Origin: Pseudomonas viridiflava
GTDB taxonomy: Bacteria; Pseudomonadota; Gammaproteobacteria; Pseudomonadales; Pseudomonadaceae
Reading direction: 5' to 3'
NCBI RefSeq assembly: GCF_003702045.1
Contig: NZ_RBTP01000076.1
Location: forward strand, 359,684-423,683
Length of the DNA stretch: 64,000 nt
Below are positions 9,099-17,759 of this stretch, in pieces. The notes under the pieces are model-generated. The model made no database searches and was not told where the DNA came from. It saw only the letters and a list, made by a program, of their open reading frames with translations. Both the position numbers and the translations under genes were made by a program. The first letter of the stretch is position 1, and the number at the start of each line of letters is the position of its first letter.

Positions 9099-11093
9099 TC
9101 AACGCACCAGATGCAGGAACTGCATGTGCCGCTCGTACTGGTCGAGCACGTCGTTGATCACTTGGTCCTTGGTGTAGCCAACCAGGTCGTAATCCTGGCT
9201 GCCCTCACTCAGGTGAACCTCGGCGCGATAGTAGCGGCGGTTGTTCAACTGCTTGGAGCCCATGCCGCCTCGGGCGAACGACGGCGTAAAGAAGCCTTTC
9301 ATCTGCACTTGATAGATGAACGGACGCTCTTCGCCGTGGCCGATTTCCAGGGTCACCGAATCGTTGGACGGATCGGGCACGTTAACCACGCTCAAGCCCT
9401 TCTCCACGAACACCGCCGTGACGTCGTCGATGGCCGGGCGCACGGTCTGGTCAAGGAACCGGTACACCTCGTCTCGCGACGGATAATGCACGGCCTGGCT
9501 CAAGCGCTGACGCCAGCCGCCACGTCGCGAACCCGATACCGGGGCCAGCGAGTAAAGCTGTGCGATCTGACGCTGGGACTCCATGAAGAACGCCTTGTGC
9601 AGCCCCCACATCATCAACAGCAGAATCAGCGAGAACGGCAACGATGTCAGCACCACCGCCGATTTCAGCGCATCGATACTGCCCGAGAACAACAGCCCGC
9701 TGGTGATCAGCGCCGTCGCTACACCCCAGAAGACCCGCAGCCATTTCGGGCCGTCTTCGTCCGGGTTGCCGCCCTTGGCCGACAGGGTCGACAGCACTAC
9801 GGTGCCCGAGTCGGCGGAGGTCACGAAAAACACGAAGCTGATAAACACCGTAACGGCAATCACGGTCTTGCTCCACGGGTACGTTTCCAGCAGCAGGTAG
9901 AGCGTCATTGATGGATCATCAATGGCCGATTGGCCCAGCGCAGTCATGCCGTGGTGCAACACCTGATCAATCGCGCTGTTGCCGAAGATCGACATCCAGG
10001 CCAGGGTGAAACCCAGCGGGATCAGCAACACGCCGAAGACGAATTCGCGGATGGTTCGGCCACGGGAAATGCGTGCGATGAACAGGCCCACGAACGGCGA
10101 CCAGGCAATCCACCAGGCCCAGTAGAACACGGTCCAGCCGCCCAGCCAGTCGCTTGGCTCGTTGTAGGCATAAACGTCGAAACTCTTGGTCGGCAACGCG
10201 CCCAAATAGTCACCGATGTTTTGCACCAACGTATTGAGCAGGTACTGCGTAGGACCGGCGAACAGCACGAACAGCAACAACGCACAGGCCAGCAGCATGT
10301 TGATGTCGGACATGAGGCGCACGCCTTTGTCCACGCCCGCGATGGCGACCAGAATGGCGGCGCCCATCATCAGGGTGATCAGGCCCACCTGAATCCAGTG
10401 GGTGTGTGCCACGCCGAACAGGTAATCCAGACCTGAATTGAGGTGCAGCACCCCAAAGCCCATGTCGGCACCCAGACCAAAAATGGTCGCGATGATGCCG
10501 AAGCCGTCCACCGCGTAACCGATCGGACCATTGATGCGCTTACCGATCAGCGGGTACAGCGCCGAACGCAATGCCAACGGCAGGTTGTGGCGATAGGCGA
10601 AATAAGCCAGTGCCATGCCGACGAAGGCAAACACGCCCCAGCCGTGCAGGCCCCAGTGCAGAAACAGCAACTGCATGCCATGCCGCGCCGCCTCGGTCGT
10701 GCCGCCCTCGCCTTGCGGGGGCTGCAACAGATGAGTCAGGGGCTCTGAAACGCAAAAGAAGAACAGCGTGATACTGATCCCGGCCGCGAACAGCATTCCG
10801 GCCCAGGACAGGTAACTGAATTCGGGCTCGTCGTGGTCGGCACCGAGCTTGATCTTGCCGTAGCCAGATAGCGCGGTGACCACCACGAAGACCAAATAGA
10901 GCGTCATGACCAGCATGTAGTACCAGCCGACCGTATTGGCCGCCCAGTTCTGTGCGGCCAGCAGCCAGGCACCTGCGGCTTGAGGGAAGGCGATCACCGT
11001 GAGGCCGAAGATCAGGATGAAGCTCGCAGCGAAGTAGAACACTGGAGCGTTCATGCGGACCATACCGCTAGGTTGCGTACTCGGAGTGCTCAT
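9099..11093 (-). CDS. betT: Choline BCCT transporter BetT
   Basis: This is an inner-membrane betaine/choline/carnitine transporter of 664 residues with 12 predicted membrane helices. The BCCT aromatic signature is present (TVFYWAWWIAWSPFVGLFIARISRG). A long cytoplasmic C-terminal extension (about the last 140 residues) is typical of osmosensing BetT rather than OpuD/BetP. It imports choline with protons for glycine betaine synthesis. GGAGG lies one base from the ATG at 11102 but 10 bases from the ATG at 11093, so I use 11093. A BetI-box-like palindrome about 100 bases upstream supports choline-dependent control. The betIBA genes are not in the window. Confidence 0.88.
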   Translation of the reverse strand: MSTPSTQPSGMVRMNAPVFYFAASFILIFGLTVIAFPQAAGAWLLAAQNWAANTVGWYYMLVMTLYLVFVVVTALSGYGKIKLGADHDEPEFSYLSWAGMLFAAGISITLFFFCVSEPLTHLLQPPQGEGGTTEAARHGMQLLFLHWGLHGWGVFAFVGMALAYFAYRHNLPLALRSALYPLIGKRINGPIGYAVDGFGIIATIFGLGADMGFGVLHLNSGLDYLFGVAHTHWIQVGLITLMMGAAILVAIAGVDKGVRLMSDINMLLACALLLFVLFAGPTQYLLNTLVQNIGDYLGALPTKSFDVYAYNEPSDWLGGWTVFYWAWWIAWSPFVGLFIARISRGRTIREFVFGVLLIPLGFTLAWMSIFGNSAIDQVLHHGMTALGQSAIDDPSMTLYLLLETYPWSKTVIAVTVFISFVFFVTSADSGTVVLSTLSAKGGNPDEDGPKWLRVFWGVATALITSGLLFSGSIDALKSAVVLTSLPFSLILLLMMWGLHKAFFMESQRQIAQLYSLAPVSGSRRGGWRQRLSQAVHYPSRDEVYRFLDQTVRPAIDDVTAVFVEKGLSVVNVPDPSNDSVTLEIGHGEERPFIYQVQMKGFFTPSFARGGMGSKQLNNRRYYRAEVHLSEGSQDYDLVGYTKDQVINDVLDQYERHMQFLHLVR

Positions 11094-11191
11094 CGACTGC
11101 ATGCCTCCGGACTGATTGAAACAACTGCAAAAAACGCATACGGCAAGGGTAAGCCTCCTGTTGTGAGCGGGCAGCGAACCACCGGTTTAAC

Positions 11192-11207
11192 TTGAATGAA
11201 CGTTCAA
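11192..11207. promoter_or_regulatory. BetI-box-like operator upstream of betT
   Basis: TTGAATGAACGTTCAA contains the perfect palindrome TGAACGTTCA (11197-11206) and the outer arms TTGAA/TTCAA. This resembles the operator of the choline-responsive TetR-family repressor BetI (ATTGAACGTTCAAT type). It lies about 100 bases upstream of the betT start. The match is from memory of the consensus. Confidence 0.6.
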
Positions 11208-11339
11208 TTTAAACACGAAAGGCCCCGTGATTACGAATCGCGGGGCTGTGATTGCTGGCTCAGACCTGGGTATGACGTGTGCGTGAGAGCGTTCGTTCCC
11301 GGGTGCGGGATTCGTATGTCGGGTGCGATGTATTGGGCT

Positions 11340-11425
11340 GTGAGAGCGGACTTGTCCGCGAAATGTCGGTGCAGCCGATGAAGAGGTATCGACCGAAACA
11401 GAGCATTCGCGGACAAACCGAACGC
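11340..11425. repeat. REPIN-type inverted repeat (GTGAGAGCGGACTTGTCCGC type)
   Basis: A REP-like unit GAGAGCGGACTTGTCCGCGAA is followed about 50 bases later by a partly decayed inverted unit (ATTCGCGGACAAACCG). It is the same family as the clean copy at 56671-56757. The rest of the gap 11103-11518 holds the BetI-like site and a short fragment of the other repeat family at 11470-11512; no gene was seen. Confidence 0.65.
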
Positions 11426-11469
11426 CGCCCGATCCCCTACCACTTTTGGGTCTGTGTTCATTCAGTAGG

Positions 11470-11512
11470 ACTTGATCGTTACGACGCTGCGCGTCCGCTC
11501 TCGGACGCGCTA
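11470..11512. repeat. Fragment of the GATCGT..CGCTC repeat family
   Basis: TTGATCGTTACGACGCTGCG followed by CGTCCGCTCTCGGACGCG, the latter a GCGTCCG / CGGACGC hairpin, lies directly downstream of epsC. It may also act as a 3' stem for that transcript, although no T run follows. Confidence 0.5.
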
Positions 11513-11518
11513 AAAACC

Positions 11519-12469
11519 CTATTTCTGCGTCCCGTCATCCTGCTGCAACAGGTTGGCCTGCGTCAGGTTGCAGCCTGCCGGGACGCTGCGGGTCAGCCAG
11601 ACATTACCGCCAATGGTCGAGCCCTGGCCGATGGTGATACGCCCCAGAATGGTCGCCCCGGCGTAGATCACCACGTCGTCTTCCACGATCGGATGCCGCG
11701 CATGGCCTTTCTGCAACTGGCCGTCTTCGTCTGCGGGGAAACGCTTGGCACCCAGGGTCACGGCCTGATAGATCCGCACCCGCTCGCCGATAATGGCCGT
11801 TTCGCCAATCACCACGCCCGTTCCGTGGTCGATGAAGAAACTGGGGCCGATCTGCGCGCCAGGGTGGATGTCGATGCCGGTGGCCGAGTGGGCAAGCTCG
11901 GAGCTGATGCGCGCCAGCAACGGCAAGCCCGCCCGATACAGATGGTGGGCCAGTCGATGATGAATCACCGCCAGAATGCCCGGATAGCAGAGCAGCACTT
12001 CGTCGACACTGCGCGCCGCCGGGTCGCCGTGATACGCCGCCAGCACATCGGTGTCGAGCAGCCGGCGAATGCCCGGCAGGGCTGTGGCGAAATCCTGGAT
12101 CAGCACCAATGCATGCTCATCGATCCCGGCCAGCGCTTTACCCTGTTGATGGGCCACATAACGCAACTCCAAACGGGCCTGGGCCAACAGCGCATTGAGC
12201 GCTACGTCCAGCGTGTGACCGACGTAGAAGTCCTCGCTTTCCTCACGCAGATCCACAGGCCCCAGACGCATCGGGAACAGCGCCCCGCTCAGGGCTTCGA
12301 GAATCTCGCCCATTGCCGCACGCGACGGCAACTCGCGGCCGCCATGCTCGCCGCTCACACGACGGTTGCGTGTACGCCAATCCTCACGCGCCGTGCGTAG
12401 CTGGCTGACGATACGTTGCAACTGCCAATGGCTGGAGCGGCCGTCGGCGGCTTCTGGAATATCGCTCAC
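11519..12469 (-). CDS. epsC: Serine O-acetyltransferase EpsC (CysE-like)
   Basis: This 316-residue enzyme acetylates L-serine with acetyl-CoA to O-acetylserine, the carbon acceptor for sulfide in cysteine synthesis. A helical N-terminal half (about 1-170) precedes a left-handed beta-helix of hexapeptide repeats with the active-site segments DIHPGAQIG and IDHGTGVVIGETA. The length and N-terminus match the EpsC/SrpH branch rather than short CysE. The start is GTG, with GGAGAG eight bases upstream. It is divergent from dcyD, which fits a role in sulfur assimilation, since O-acetylserine/N-acetylserine is the CysB inducer. Confidence 0.9.
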   Translation of the reverse strand: MSDIPEAADGRSSHWQLQRIVSQLRTAREDWRTRNRRVSGEHGGRELPSRAAMGEILEALSGALFPMRLGPVDLREESEDFYVGHTLDVALNALLAQARLELRYVAHQQGKALAGIDEHALVLIQDFATALPGIRRLLDTDVLAAYHGDPAARSVDEVLLCYPGILAVIHHRLAHHLYRAGLPLLARISSELAHSATGIDIHPGAQIGPSFFIDHGTGVVIGETAIIGERVRIYQAVTLGAKRFPADEDGQLQKGHARHPIVEDDVVIYAGATILGRITIGQGSTIGGNVWLTRSVPAGCNLTQANLLQQDDGTQK

Positions 12470-12606
12470 GCTGAACTCTCCTTGATCGTAAGGGGGACGA
12501 CCCGATCATATCGGGCGCTGCTGCTTGCACTCTACGGCAAACATTCAGGAGGAAAAAATAACAATTTCTGTACGAAACGGCTGAGCGGAGCATAAACATC
12601 GATGGG

Positions 12607-12635
12607 TTGCCGTGCAGGAAACGTCTGCCTATAGT
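12607..12635 (+). promoter_or_regulatory. Candidate sigma70 promoter of dcyD
   Basis: TTGCCG (12607-12612) and TATAGT (12630-12635) are 17 bases apart and lie 33 bases before the dcyD start. This is a good match to -35/-10 elements; no experimental support can be seen here. Confidence 0.55.
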
Positions 12636-12667
12636 CCGCTGACTCTCTACACGGCTCACTTATCACC

Positions 12668-13666
12668 ATGATCAAAAATCAGCTCGCCCGCTTCAATCGT
12701 CTGGACTTGATCAGCGCGCCCACGGCGCTGGAAAAGCTCGACCGCCTGTCGATCTGGGCTGGCCGCGACATCTACGTCAAGCGCGATGACACCACGACCC
12801 TGGCGCTGGGCGGCAACAAGGTCCGCAAGCTGGAATACCTGGCAGCCGATGCGCTGGCACAGGGCGCAGATACGTTGATCACCGCAGGCGCGATCCAGTC
12901 CAACCACGTCCGACAGACCGCGGCCCTGGCCGCTCGTCTGGGTCTGGGCTGCGTGGCGTTGCTGGAAAACCCCATCGGCACCGACGACAACAACTACCTG
13001 CACAACGGCAATCGCCTGCTGCTGGAGCTGTTCGATGCCAAAGTCGAGCGGGTTGAAAACCTCGACAATGCCGACGAACAACTGCACGCGCTGGCCGCCC
13101 GTCTACGCAGCAGCGGCAAGAAGCCTTATATCGTGCCCATCGGTGGTTCAAGCCCGGTCGGCGCATTGGGTTATGTACGCGCAGGGCTTGAACTGGCCGA
13201 ACAGATCAAACAGACCGGCGTCGATTTTGCCGCCGTGATCTTGGCCTCGGGCAGCGCGGGCACCCACAGCGGCCTGGCGCTGGCGCTGGCCAGCGAACTG
13301 CCGACGCTTCCGGTCATCGGCGTGACGGTTTCACGCAGTGAAGAAGCCCAATTACCCAAGGTTCAAAACCTGGCAGAACGCACCGCCGAGCTGCTGGAAA
13401 TCCCGCTGCCGCAAGGCTTCAAGGTTGAGTTGTGGGACGAATATTTCGCCCCACGCTACGGTGAGCCGAACGCCGGCACACTCTCGGCGATCAAACTTGT
13501 TGCGGGTCACGAGGGTCTGTTACTGGATCCGGTCTACACCGGCAAGGCAATGGCAGGTTTGCTGGATGGCATCGGGCGTCAGCGCTTCAACGATGGTCCG
13601 CTGATCTTTCTGCACACCGGTGGCGCCCCTGCGCTATTCGCCTATCCGGACCTATTCTTGACCTGA
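12668..13666 (+). CDS. dcyD: D-cysteine desulfhydrase
   Basis: This is a pyridoxal-phosphate enzyme of 332 residues, of the ACC deaminase / D-cysteine desulfhydrase family, that cleaves D-cysteine to pyruvate, ammonia and sulfide. The PLP lysine lies in LGGNKVRKLEYL (near residue 51), followed by the cofactor-binding segments GAIQSNHVRQTAALAARLGL and ASGSAGTHSGLAL. It is 204 bases upstream of the cystine transporter genes on the same strand. The same gene set (fliY/tcyJ, dcyD, yecS/tcyL, yecC/tcyN) forms one locus in enterobacteria. It probably detoxifies and uses D-cysteine taken up with cystine. Confidence 0.95.
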   Translation: MIKNQLARFNRLDLISAPTALEKLDRLSIWAGRDIYVKRDDTTTLALGGNKVRKLEYLAADALAQGADTLITAGAIQSNHVRQTAALAARLGLGCVALLENPIGTDDNNYLHNGNRLLLELFDAKVERVENLDNADEQLHALAARLRSSGKKPYIVPIGGSSPVGALGYVRAGLELAEQIKQTGVDFAAVILASGSAGTHSGLALALASELPTLPVIGVTVSRSEEAQLPKVQNLAERTAELLEIPLPQGFKVELWDEYFAPRYGEPNAGTLSAIKLVAGHEGLLLDPVYTGKAMAGLLDGIGRQRFNDGPLIFLHTGGAPALFAYPDLFLT

Positions 13667-13725
13667 TTCTGTAGCAAAGATCAAAGTTATGCCCAAAATG
13701 AAAGCCGAGCGCTTTTTTAGTTATT

Positions 13726-13753
13726 TTTGTTCATAACCAGATGGCCCTATAGT
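13726..13753 (+). promoter_or_regulatory. Candidate promoter of tcyJLN
   Basis: TTTGTT (13726-13731) and TATAGT (13748-13753) are 16 bases apart in an AT-rich stretch of the dcyD-tcyJ gap. A long gap of this kind with its own promoter suggests that tcyJ can be transcribed independently of dcyD. Confidence 0.45.
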
Positions 13754-13870
13754 GGCGCCCCGGCGAGTTCACACGTCGGTGTAAACCACTGAAAACGTGC
13801 TGAATTCCCAGCACAAAGACGCGTCCGTCCGGTCTGAAGAGGCCGACACTTCACCCAACAAGAGGCTCGC

Positions 13871-14671
13871 ATGAACATTTCCGCCATTCGTCGCACGTTT
13901 CTTTTCTCGGCACTGAGCCTGGTGCTCGGAGCCGGTATTGCCGGACAAGCCGTCGCCGGTGAACAACTGCAGAAAATCAAGGACAGCGGCACGTTGAATG
14001 TGGGCCTTGAAGGCACTTACCCGCCCTTCAGTTTCGTGGATCAGGACGGCAAGCTGACCGGTTTCGAAGTCGAGTTTTCCGAAGCGCTCGCCAAGGAACT
14101 GGGCGTGAAGGCCAAAGTGCAGACCACCAAGTGGGACGGCATTCTGGCAGCACTGGAATCCAAGCGGCTGGACGTGGTGATCAACCAGGTCACGATCTCG
14201 GACGAGCGCAAGAAGAAGTACGATTTCTCTGAACCCTACACCGTTTCCGGCATTCAGGCGCTGATCAACAAGGACAAGACCAAAGACGCGATCAAGACCG
14301 CGCAAGACCTGAGCGGCAAGAAAGTCGGCGTCGGTCTGGGCACCAACTACGAGCAATGGCTCAAAGCCAATGTGCCGACTGCGATCGTCAAGACCTACGA
14401 CGATGATCCGACCAAATATCAAGACCTGCGCGTAGGCCGTATCGACGCCATTCTGGTTGATCGCCTGGCAGCCCTGGAACTGGTCGCCAAGACCAAGGAC
14501 ACCCTGGCAGTGACCGGCGAACCCTTCTCTCGTCAGGAATCGGGCGTCGCGATGCGCAAGGGCGAGCCGGAGCTGGTGGCCGCTATCAACAAGGCCATCG
14601 ACAAGATGCGCGCCGACGGCACGCTCACCAAACTGTCGCAGAAGTATTTCAACGCTGACGTGACCAAATGA
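13871..14671 (+). CDS. tcyJ: Cystine ABC transporter substrate-binding protein TcyJ (FliY)
   Basis: This is a periplasmic amino-acid binding protein of 266 residues. It has a signal peptide (cut near AVAGEQL, about residue 28), then GTLNVGLEGTYPPFSFVDQDGKLTGFEVEF, the classic start of the SBP_bac_3 fold. The segments KWDGILAALESKRLDVVINQVTI and the Arg-containing ligand site follow. It binds L-cystine and related diamino acids for TcyLN. An AACAAGAGG ribosome site precedes the ATG, and the stop overlaps tcyL by four bases. It is the second gene of the dcyD-tcy cluster. Confidence 0.93.
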   Translation: MNISAIRRTFLFSALSLVLGAGIAGQAVAGEQLQKIKDSGTLNVGLEGTYPPFSFVDQDGKLTGFEVEFSEALAKELGVKAKVQTTKWDGILAALESKRLDVVINQVTISDERKKKYDFSEPYTVSGIQALINKDKTKDAIKTAQDLSGKKVGVGLGTNYEQWLKANVPTAIVKTYDDDPTKYQDLRVGRIDAILVDRLAALELVAKTKDTLAVTGEPFSRQESGVAMRKGEPELVAAINKAIDKMRADGTLTKLSQKYFNADVTK

Positions 14672-15336
14672 TTGAAGAGAGCCTAAAGCTCGCACTGGAC
14701 TCCGCGCCCTTTCTGCTCAAGGGCGCGTATTACACGGTCATCCTCAGCCTGGGTGGCATGTTCTTCGGATTGGTGCTGGGCTTCGGCCTGGCACTGATGC
14801 GTTTGTCGCGCTTCAAGCCGTTGAGCTGGATTGCGCGCATCTACGTGTCGTTTTTCCGGGGCACACCGTTGCTGGTGCAGTTGTTCATGATTTATTACGG
14901 CCTGCCGGAACTGGGTATCGAACTGGAACCGCTGACCGCAGCGCTGATCGGCTTTTCCCTGAACATGGGCGCCTACGCCTGCGAAATCCTGCGCTCGGCC
15001 ATCGGCGCAGTCGAACGAGGCCAATGGGAAGCGGCGGCCAGCATTGGCATGACCCGCTGGCAGACCCTGCGCCGGGCGATCCTGCCACAAGCGGCGCGCA
15101 CGGCCTTGCCGCCACTGGGCAACAGCTTCATTTCGCTGGTCAAGGACACGGCGCTGGCCGCCACCATTCAGGTGCCGGAACTGTTCCGCCAGGCGCAGTT
15201 GATCACTGCACGCACCTTCGAAATTTTCACCATGTACCTGGCCGCTGCACTGATCTACTGGATCCTTGCCACGGTGCTTTCGCACCTGCAAAACAAGCTG
15301 GAAGCGCGGGTTAACCGGCATGATCTGGAGTCTTGA
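14668..15336 (+). CDS. tcyL: Cystine ABC transporter permease TcyL (YecS)
   Basis: This is an inner-membrane permease of 222 residues in the HisM/GlnP polar amino-acid family, with about five helices. The EAA loop that contacts the ATPase reads EAAASIGMTRWQTLRRAILPQAARTALPPLGN. It overlaps the tcyJ stop (ATGA) and is followed by tcyN after three bases, so the three proteins are made together. Confidence 0.93.
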   Translation: MIEESLKLALDSAPFLLKGAYYTVILSLGGMFFGLVLGFGLALMRLSRFKPLSWIARIYVSFFRGTPLLVQLFMIYYGLPELGIELEPLTAALIGFSLNMGAYACEILRSAIGAVERGQWEAAASIGMTRWQTLRRAILPQAARTALPPLGNSFISLVKDTALAATIQVPELFRQAQLITARTFEIFTMYLAAALIYWILATVLSHLQNKLEARVNRHDLES

Positions 15337-15339
15337 CGC

Positions 15340-16083
15340 ATGATCGTGGTTGAAAAACTCACCAAGGAATTCAAGGGCAATCAAGTGCTCAAAGGCATCG
15401 ACCTGCGCGTCGAAGCTGGCGAAGTGGTCGCCATCATCGGGCCTAGCGGCTCGGGCAAGACCACACTGCTGCGCTGCCTGAATCTGCTGGAGACGCCCAC
15501 CAGCGGCAGCATCCAGGTCGCCGATATCAAGATTGATGGCACACGCTCCATGAACCAGCAGCAGGGCCTGATTCGTCAGCTGCGCCAGCAGGTCGGGTTC
15601 GTGTTCCAGAACTTCAATCTGTTTCCGCACCGCACCGCGCTTGAGAACGTCATCGAAGGCCCGGTAGTGGTCAAGAAGGTGGATCGTGAAAGCGCCTTGG
15701 CGCTGGGCCGCAATCTGCTGGCCAAGGTGGGGTTGGCGGGTAAGGAAGACGCCTACCCTCGCAGGTTGTCGGGAGGCCAACAACAGCGCGTGGCCATCGC
15801 CCGGGCACTGGCGATGGAGCCGCAGGTGATTCTGTTCGACGAACCGACGTCGGCCCTGGACCCGGAATTGGTTGGCGAAGTGCTGACCACCATTCGCGCC
15901 TTGGCCGAAGAGAACCGCACGATGGTAATCGTCACCCACGAAATGAGCTTTGCGCGTGAAGTCGCCAATCGGGTGGTCTTTATCGACAAGGGCGTGATCG
16001 TGGAACAGGGCGACGCCAAAGACCTTTTTGCCAACCCGAAACACGAGCGGACGAGGCAGTTTCTGGAACGAACAAGGCATTAA
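15340..16083 (+). CDS. tcyN: Cystine ABC transporter ATP-binding protein TcyN (YecC)
   Basis: This is an ABC ATPase of 247 residues with Walker A GPSGSGKTT, Q-loop FVFQNFNLFPH, signature LSGGQQQRVAIARAL, Walker B VILFDEPTSALD and the switch histidine in VTHEM. It belongs to the polar amino-acid (GlnQ/HisP) subfamily and powers cystine import with TcyJ and TcyL. It is the last gene of the operon and is followed by a strong terminator. Confidence 0.94.
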   Translation: MIVVEKLTKEFKGNQVLKGIDLRVEAGEVVAIIGPSGSGKTTLLRCLNLLETPTSGSIQVADIKIDGTRSMNQQQGLIRQLRQQVGFVFQNFNLFPHRTALENVIEGPVVVKKVDRESALALGRNLLAKVGLAGKEDAYPRRLSGGQQQRVAIARALAMEPQVILFDEPTSALDPELVGEVLTTIRALAEENRTMVIVTHEMSFAREVANRVVFIDKGVIVEQGDAKDLFANPKHERTRQFLERTRH

Positions 16084-16100
16084 TCCTACAGCCCGATTCC

Positions 16101-16134
16101 AAAAGGCAGCACCTTTCGAGGGCTGCCTTTTTTT
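16101..16134 (+). terminator. Rho-independent terminator of the tcy operon
   Basis: The stem GGCAGC (16105-16110) pairs with GCTGCC (16122-16127). It is extended by an A run on the left pairing with the T run on the right, and seven Ts follow. It lies 18 bases after the tcyN stop. Confidence 0.9.
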
Positions 16135-16658
16135 ATTTTACATTTGAAAAAAGTTTGTCCCATCAAGTTCTTCGCTAATTCCAGCCTGCCATTGCGCTGC
16201 ATACCATCTAAATCATGAGAGTTTCCGGGCGACACTCCGTGATGTAGACGTCCACGCATTGCGTCTGCTCCCAGCCCGCCTGACATACCCGCTCACGTTA
16301 ATAAACGTGATGTGACCACACCCTCGCCTCATCGATTTCTTGTGGTAGGACAGCTGACGCCTCTCAAGTAAACAGTTCAGAATATTGTGTGTAGGAAGCA
16401 TCTAATTTTCCACAAAAGATCAACTAAACAGCGACCGCATATTGACACCTGCGCGCAAAGCTAATTAGCTCAACCCCAACAAGCCGCTCGATAATCCCAC
16501 AAACTTTCAAGCCTCTAACTTCGACACTTTGTAATGTTTGCCAACCCTTGGAATTTTGCGGTACTTATCAACTCGCCTGTTTTGATCATTATTTTAATTA
16601 AACATGAACACATGTGACTCATTTTTACGTGAACCCTTGAATTCCTGGAGTACTCCAC
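16135..16658. other. AT-rich intergenic region without a recognised gene
   Basis: No convincing ORF was seen in these 520 bases. A short hairpin with perfect 7-base arms (TCACGTT aata AACGTGA) is at 16293-16310. The last 120 bases are markedly AT-rich and probably hold the promoter of the gene at 16659. The base composition differs from the GC-rich neighbours, which could reflect a horizontally gained insert. Confidence 0.5.
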
Positions 16659-17384
16659 ATGAACCAGAACGTGTGTAAAAACGAACTCGTCAAACTCTGC
16701 GCCCCTTCTGTGCCGCAGGCCAGCCGGCATGGCATAGGCGTCAGAGCAGCCTCCTGCCTCAACGTCCACATCGAACCCTATGCCGATATGGACGAGGGCG
16801 ATCTGATCGAATTGTTTTGGGACGGCTGTTACGTGGCGTCAAAAATATTAACGGCGTCCGACATCGGCACCACCGCTGTCCTACGCGTGCCAGAAAGCTT
16901 TCTTCAAAACGGCAAGGCGCGCACCGACTACAAGGTCATGAAAGTCGGCGGACTACCGACCATATCAGCCTGCCGCAAACTCTGGGTGAAGCTGAATCCG
17001 CCTGGGGGACGTTTGCTCAGTCCCAACCAGGAAGAGAATCAGGGCCTCGCGCCGCTCGGCGTAGCACCTTCGGTGCTACGCCGAGGCTTGACCAAAAGGC
17101 ATTTGGAGGGAGGCTTGCCGATGGCGATCGAGCCGTATCTGAATATGGCCGTCCACGACGAGATAACCGTGCGCTGGGGAGATCTGCGCATGGACCTGCC
17201 ACCCTTGCGACAAGAAGACGTGGGCGAGCCCATCGATCTGATCGTGCCCCCGGACTTGATTAAAGAAGCCGGTGACCCACAACTTGAAGTGACGTATTGC
17301 ATTATCGACAGAGTGGGAAACAACTCTTCATGGGCACCGCCACGCGAAATAATCATCCCGACACTGGGTGATACGGCATTGTGA
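16659..17384 (+). CDS. Unrecognised protein of two tandem related domains
   Basis: I do not recognise a named family for this 241-residue protein, although similar sequences are familiar as hypothetical proteins of pseudomonads. There is no signal peptide or membrane segment. Two domains of about 90-100 residues look like copies of each other. Both start with IEPY (IEPYADMDEGDLIELFWDG and IEPYLNMAVHDEITVRWGD), continue with an I/V-P strand (LRVPESFL and LIVPPDLI) and then a TDYKVMKVGG / VTYCIIDRVGN strand. The alternating pattern suggests beta-sandwich (Ig-like) domains. CTGGAG eight bases before the ATG supports the start. It stands alone between AT-rich gaps. Confidence 0.75.
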   Translation: MNQNVCKNELVKLCAPSVPQASRHGIGVRAASCLNVHIEPYADMDEGDLIELFWDGCYVASKILTASDIGTTAVLRVPESFLQNGKARTDYKVMKVGGLPTISACRKLWVKLNPPGGRLLSPNQEENQGLAPLGVAPSVLRRGLTKRHLEGGLPMAIEPYLNMAVHDEITVRWGDLRMDLPPLRQEDVGEPIDLIVPPDLIKEAGDPQLEVTYCIIDRVGNNSSWAPPREIIIPTLGDTAL

Positions 17385-17759
17385 GACGGGTCATACTTTG
17401 GACACCCGGCCCGCACATCGAAAACAACGACTCGATTTAAAGCCTGCCCGGGCACTTAATGAATTAATTCATGCAGCACGCTCAATAATTAATTAACACC
17501 CACGCCCTTAGTTTAGGCATATGGCACCCAGAGGCGCATTATCCGAAACGCGTAAACATTTTCATTCGAGTGATCGGCACCTGATATTTAGCTGAATGAC
17601 GGCAGCCGCGTAGGGCGCCATCGATCAACGCCAATCTATGCTTATTCCAAAAAGAACGTTTTAAATTTTTTTATGCACGCTTAGGGTATATACACCGGAC
17701 CACCGGACATCGTGATGTTTTCAGCCGCAACGCTTGCGGCCTACCGCTACGAGGTTTCG
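17385..17759. other. AT-rich promoter region of the organosulfur operon
   Basis: These 375 bases hold no gene. They contain a perfect 14-base palindrome ATGAATTAATTCAT (17459-17472) and, close to the next gene, the element CGCTTAGGGTATATACA (17678-17694), which resembles elements upstream of other sulfur genes in the window. An in-frame ATG at 17715 gives a longer alternative start for the next gene. Confidence 0.5.
17678..17694 (+). promoter_or_regulatory. Sulfur-gene upstream element (TTAGGGTATAT)
   Basis: CGCTTAGGGTATATACA lies 66 bases before the first SfnB-like gene. It matches CGTTAGGGAATATGCAT upstream of the TauD-type operon and CGTTAAGGAATA upstream of the hydrolase gene. I infer a common activator site, perhaps CysB; it is not verified. 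Confidence 0.4.

Noticed and set aside
14683..16080. 465-codon open frame opposite tcyL and tcyN
   Set aside because: Antisense to two clear ABC transporter genes; no recognisable protein features.
17522..17537. Possible sigma54 promoter TGGCACCCAGAGGCGC upstream of the SfnB-like genes
   Set aside because: The GG and GC elements are not separated by the required 10 bases (9 or 11), and it lies over 220 bases from the start codon.
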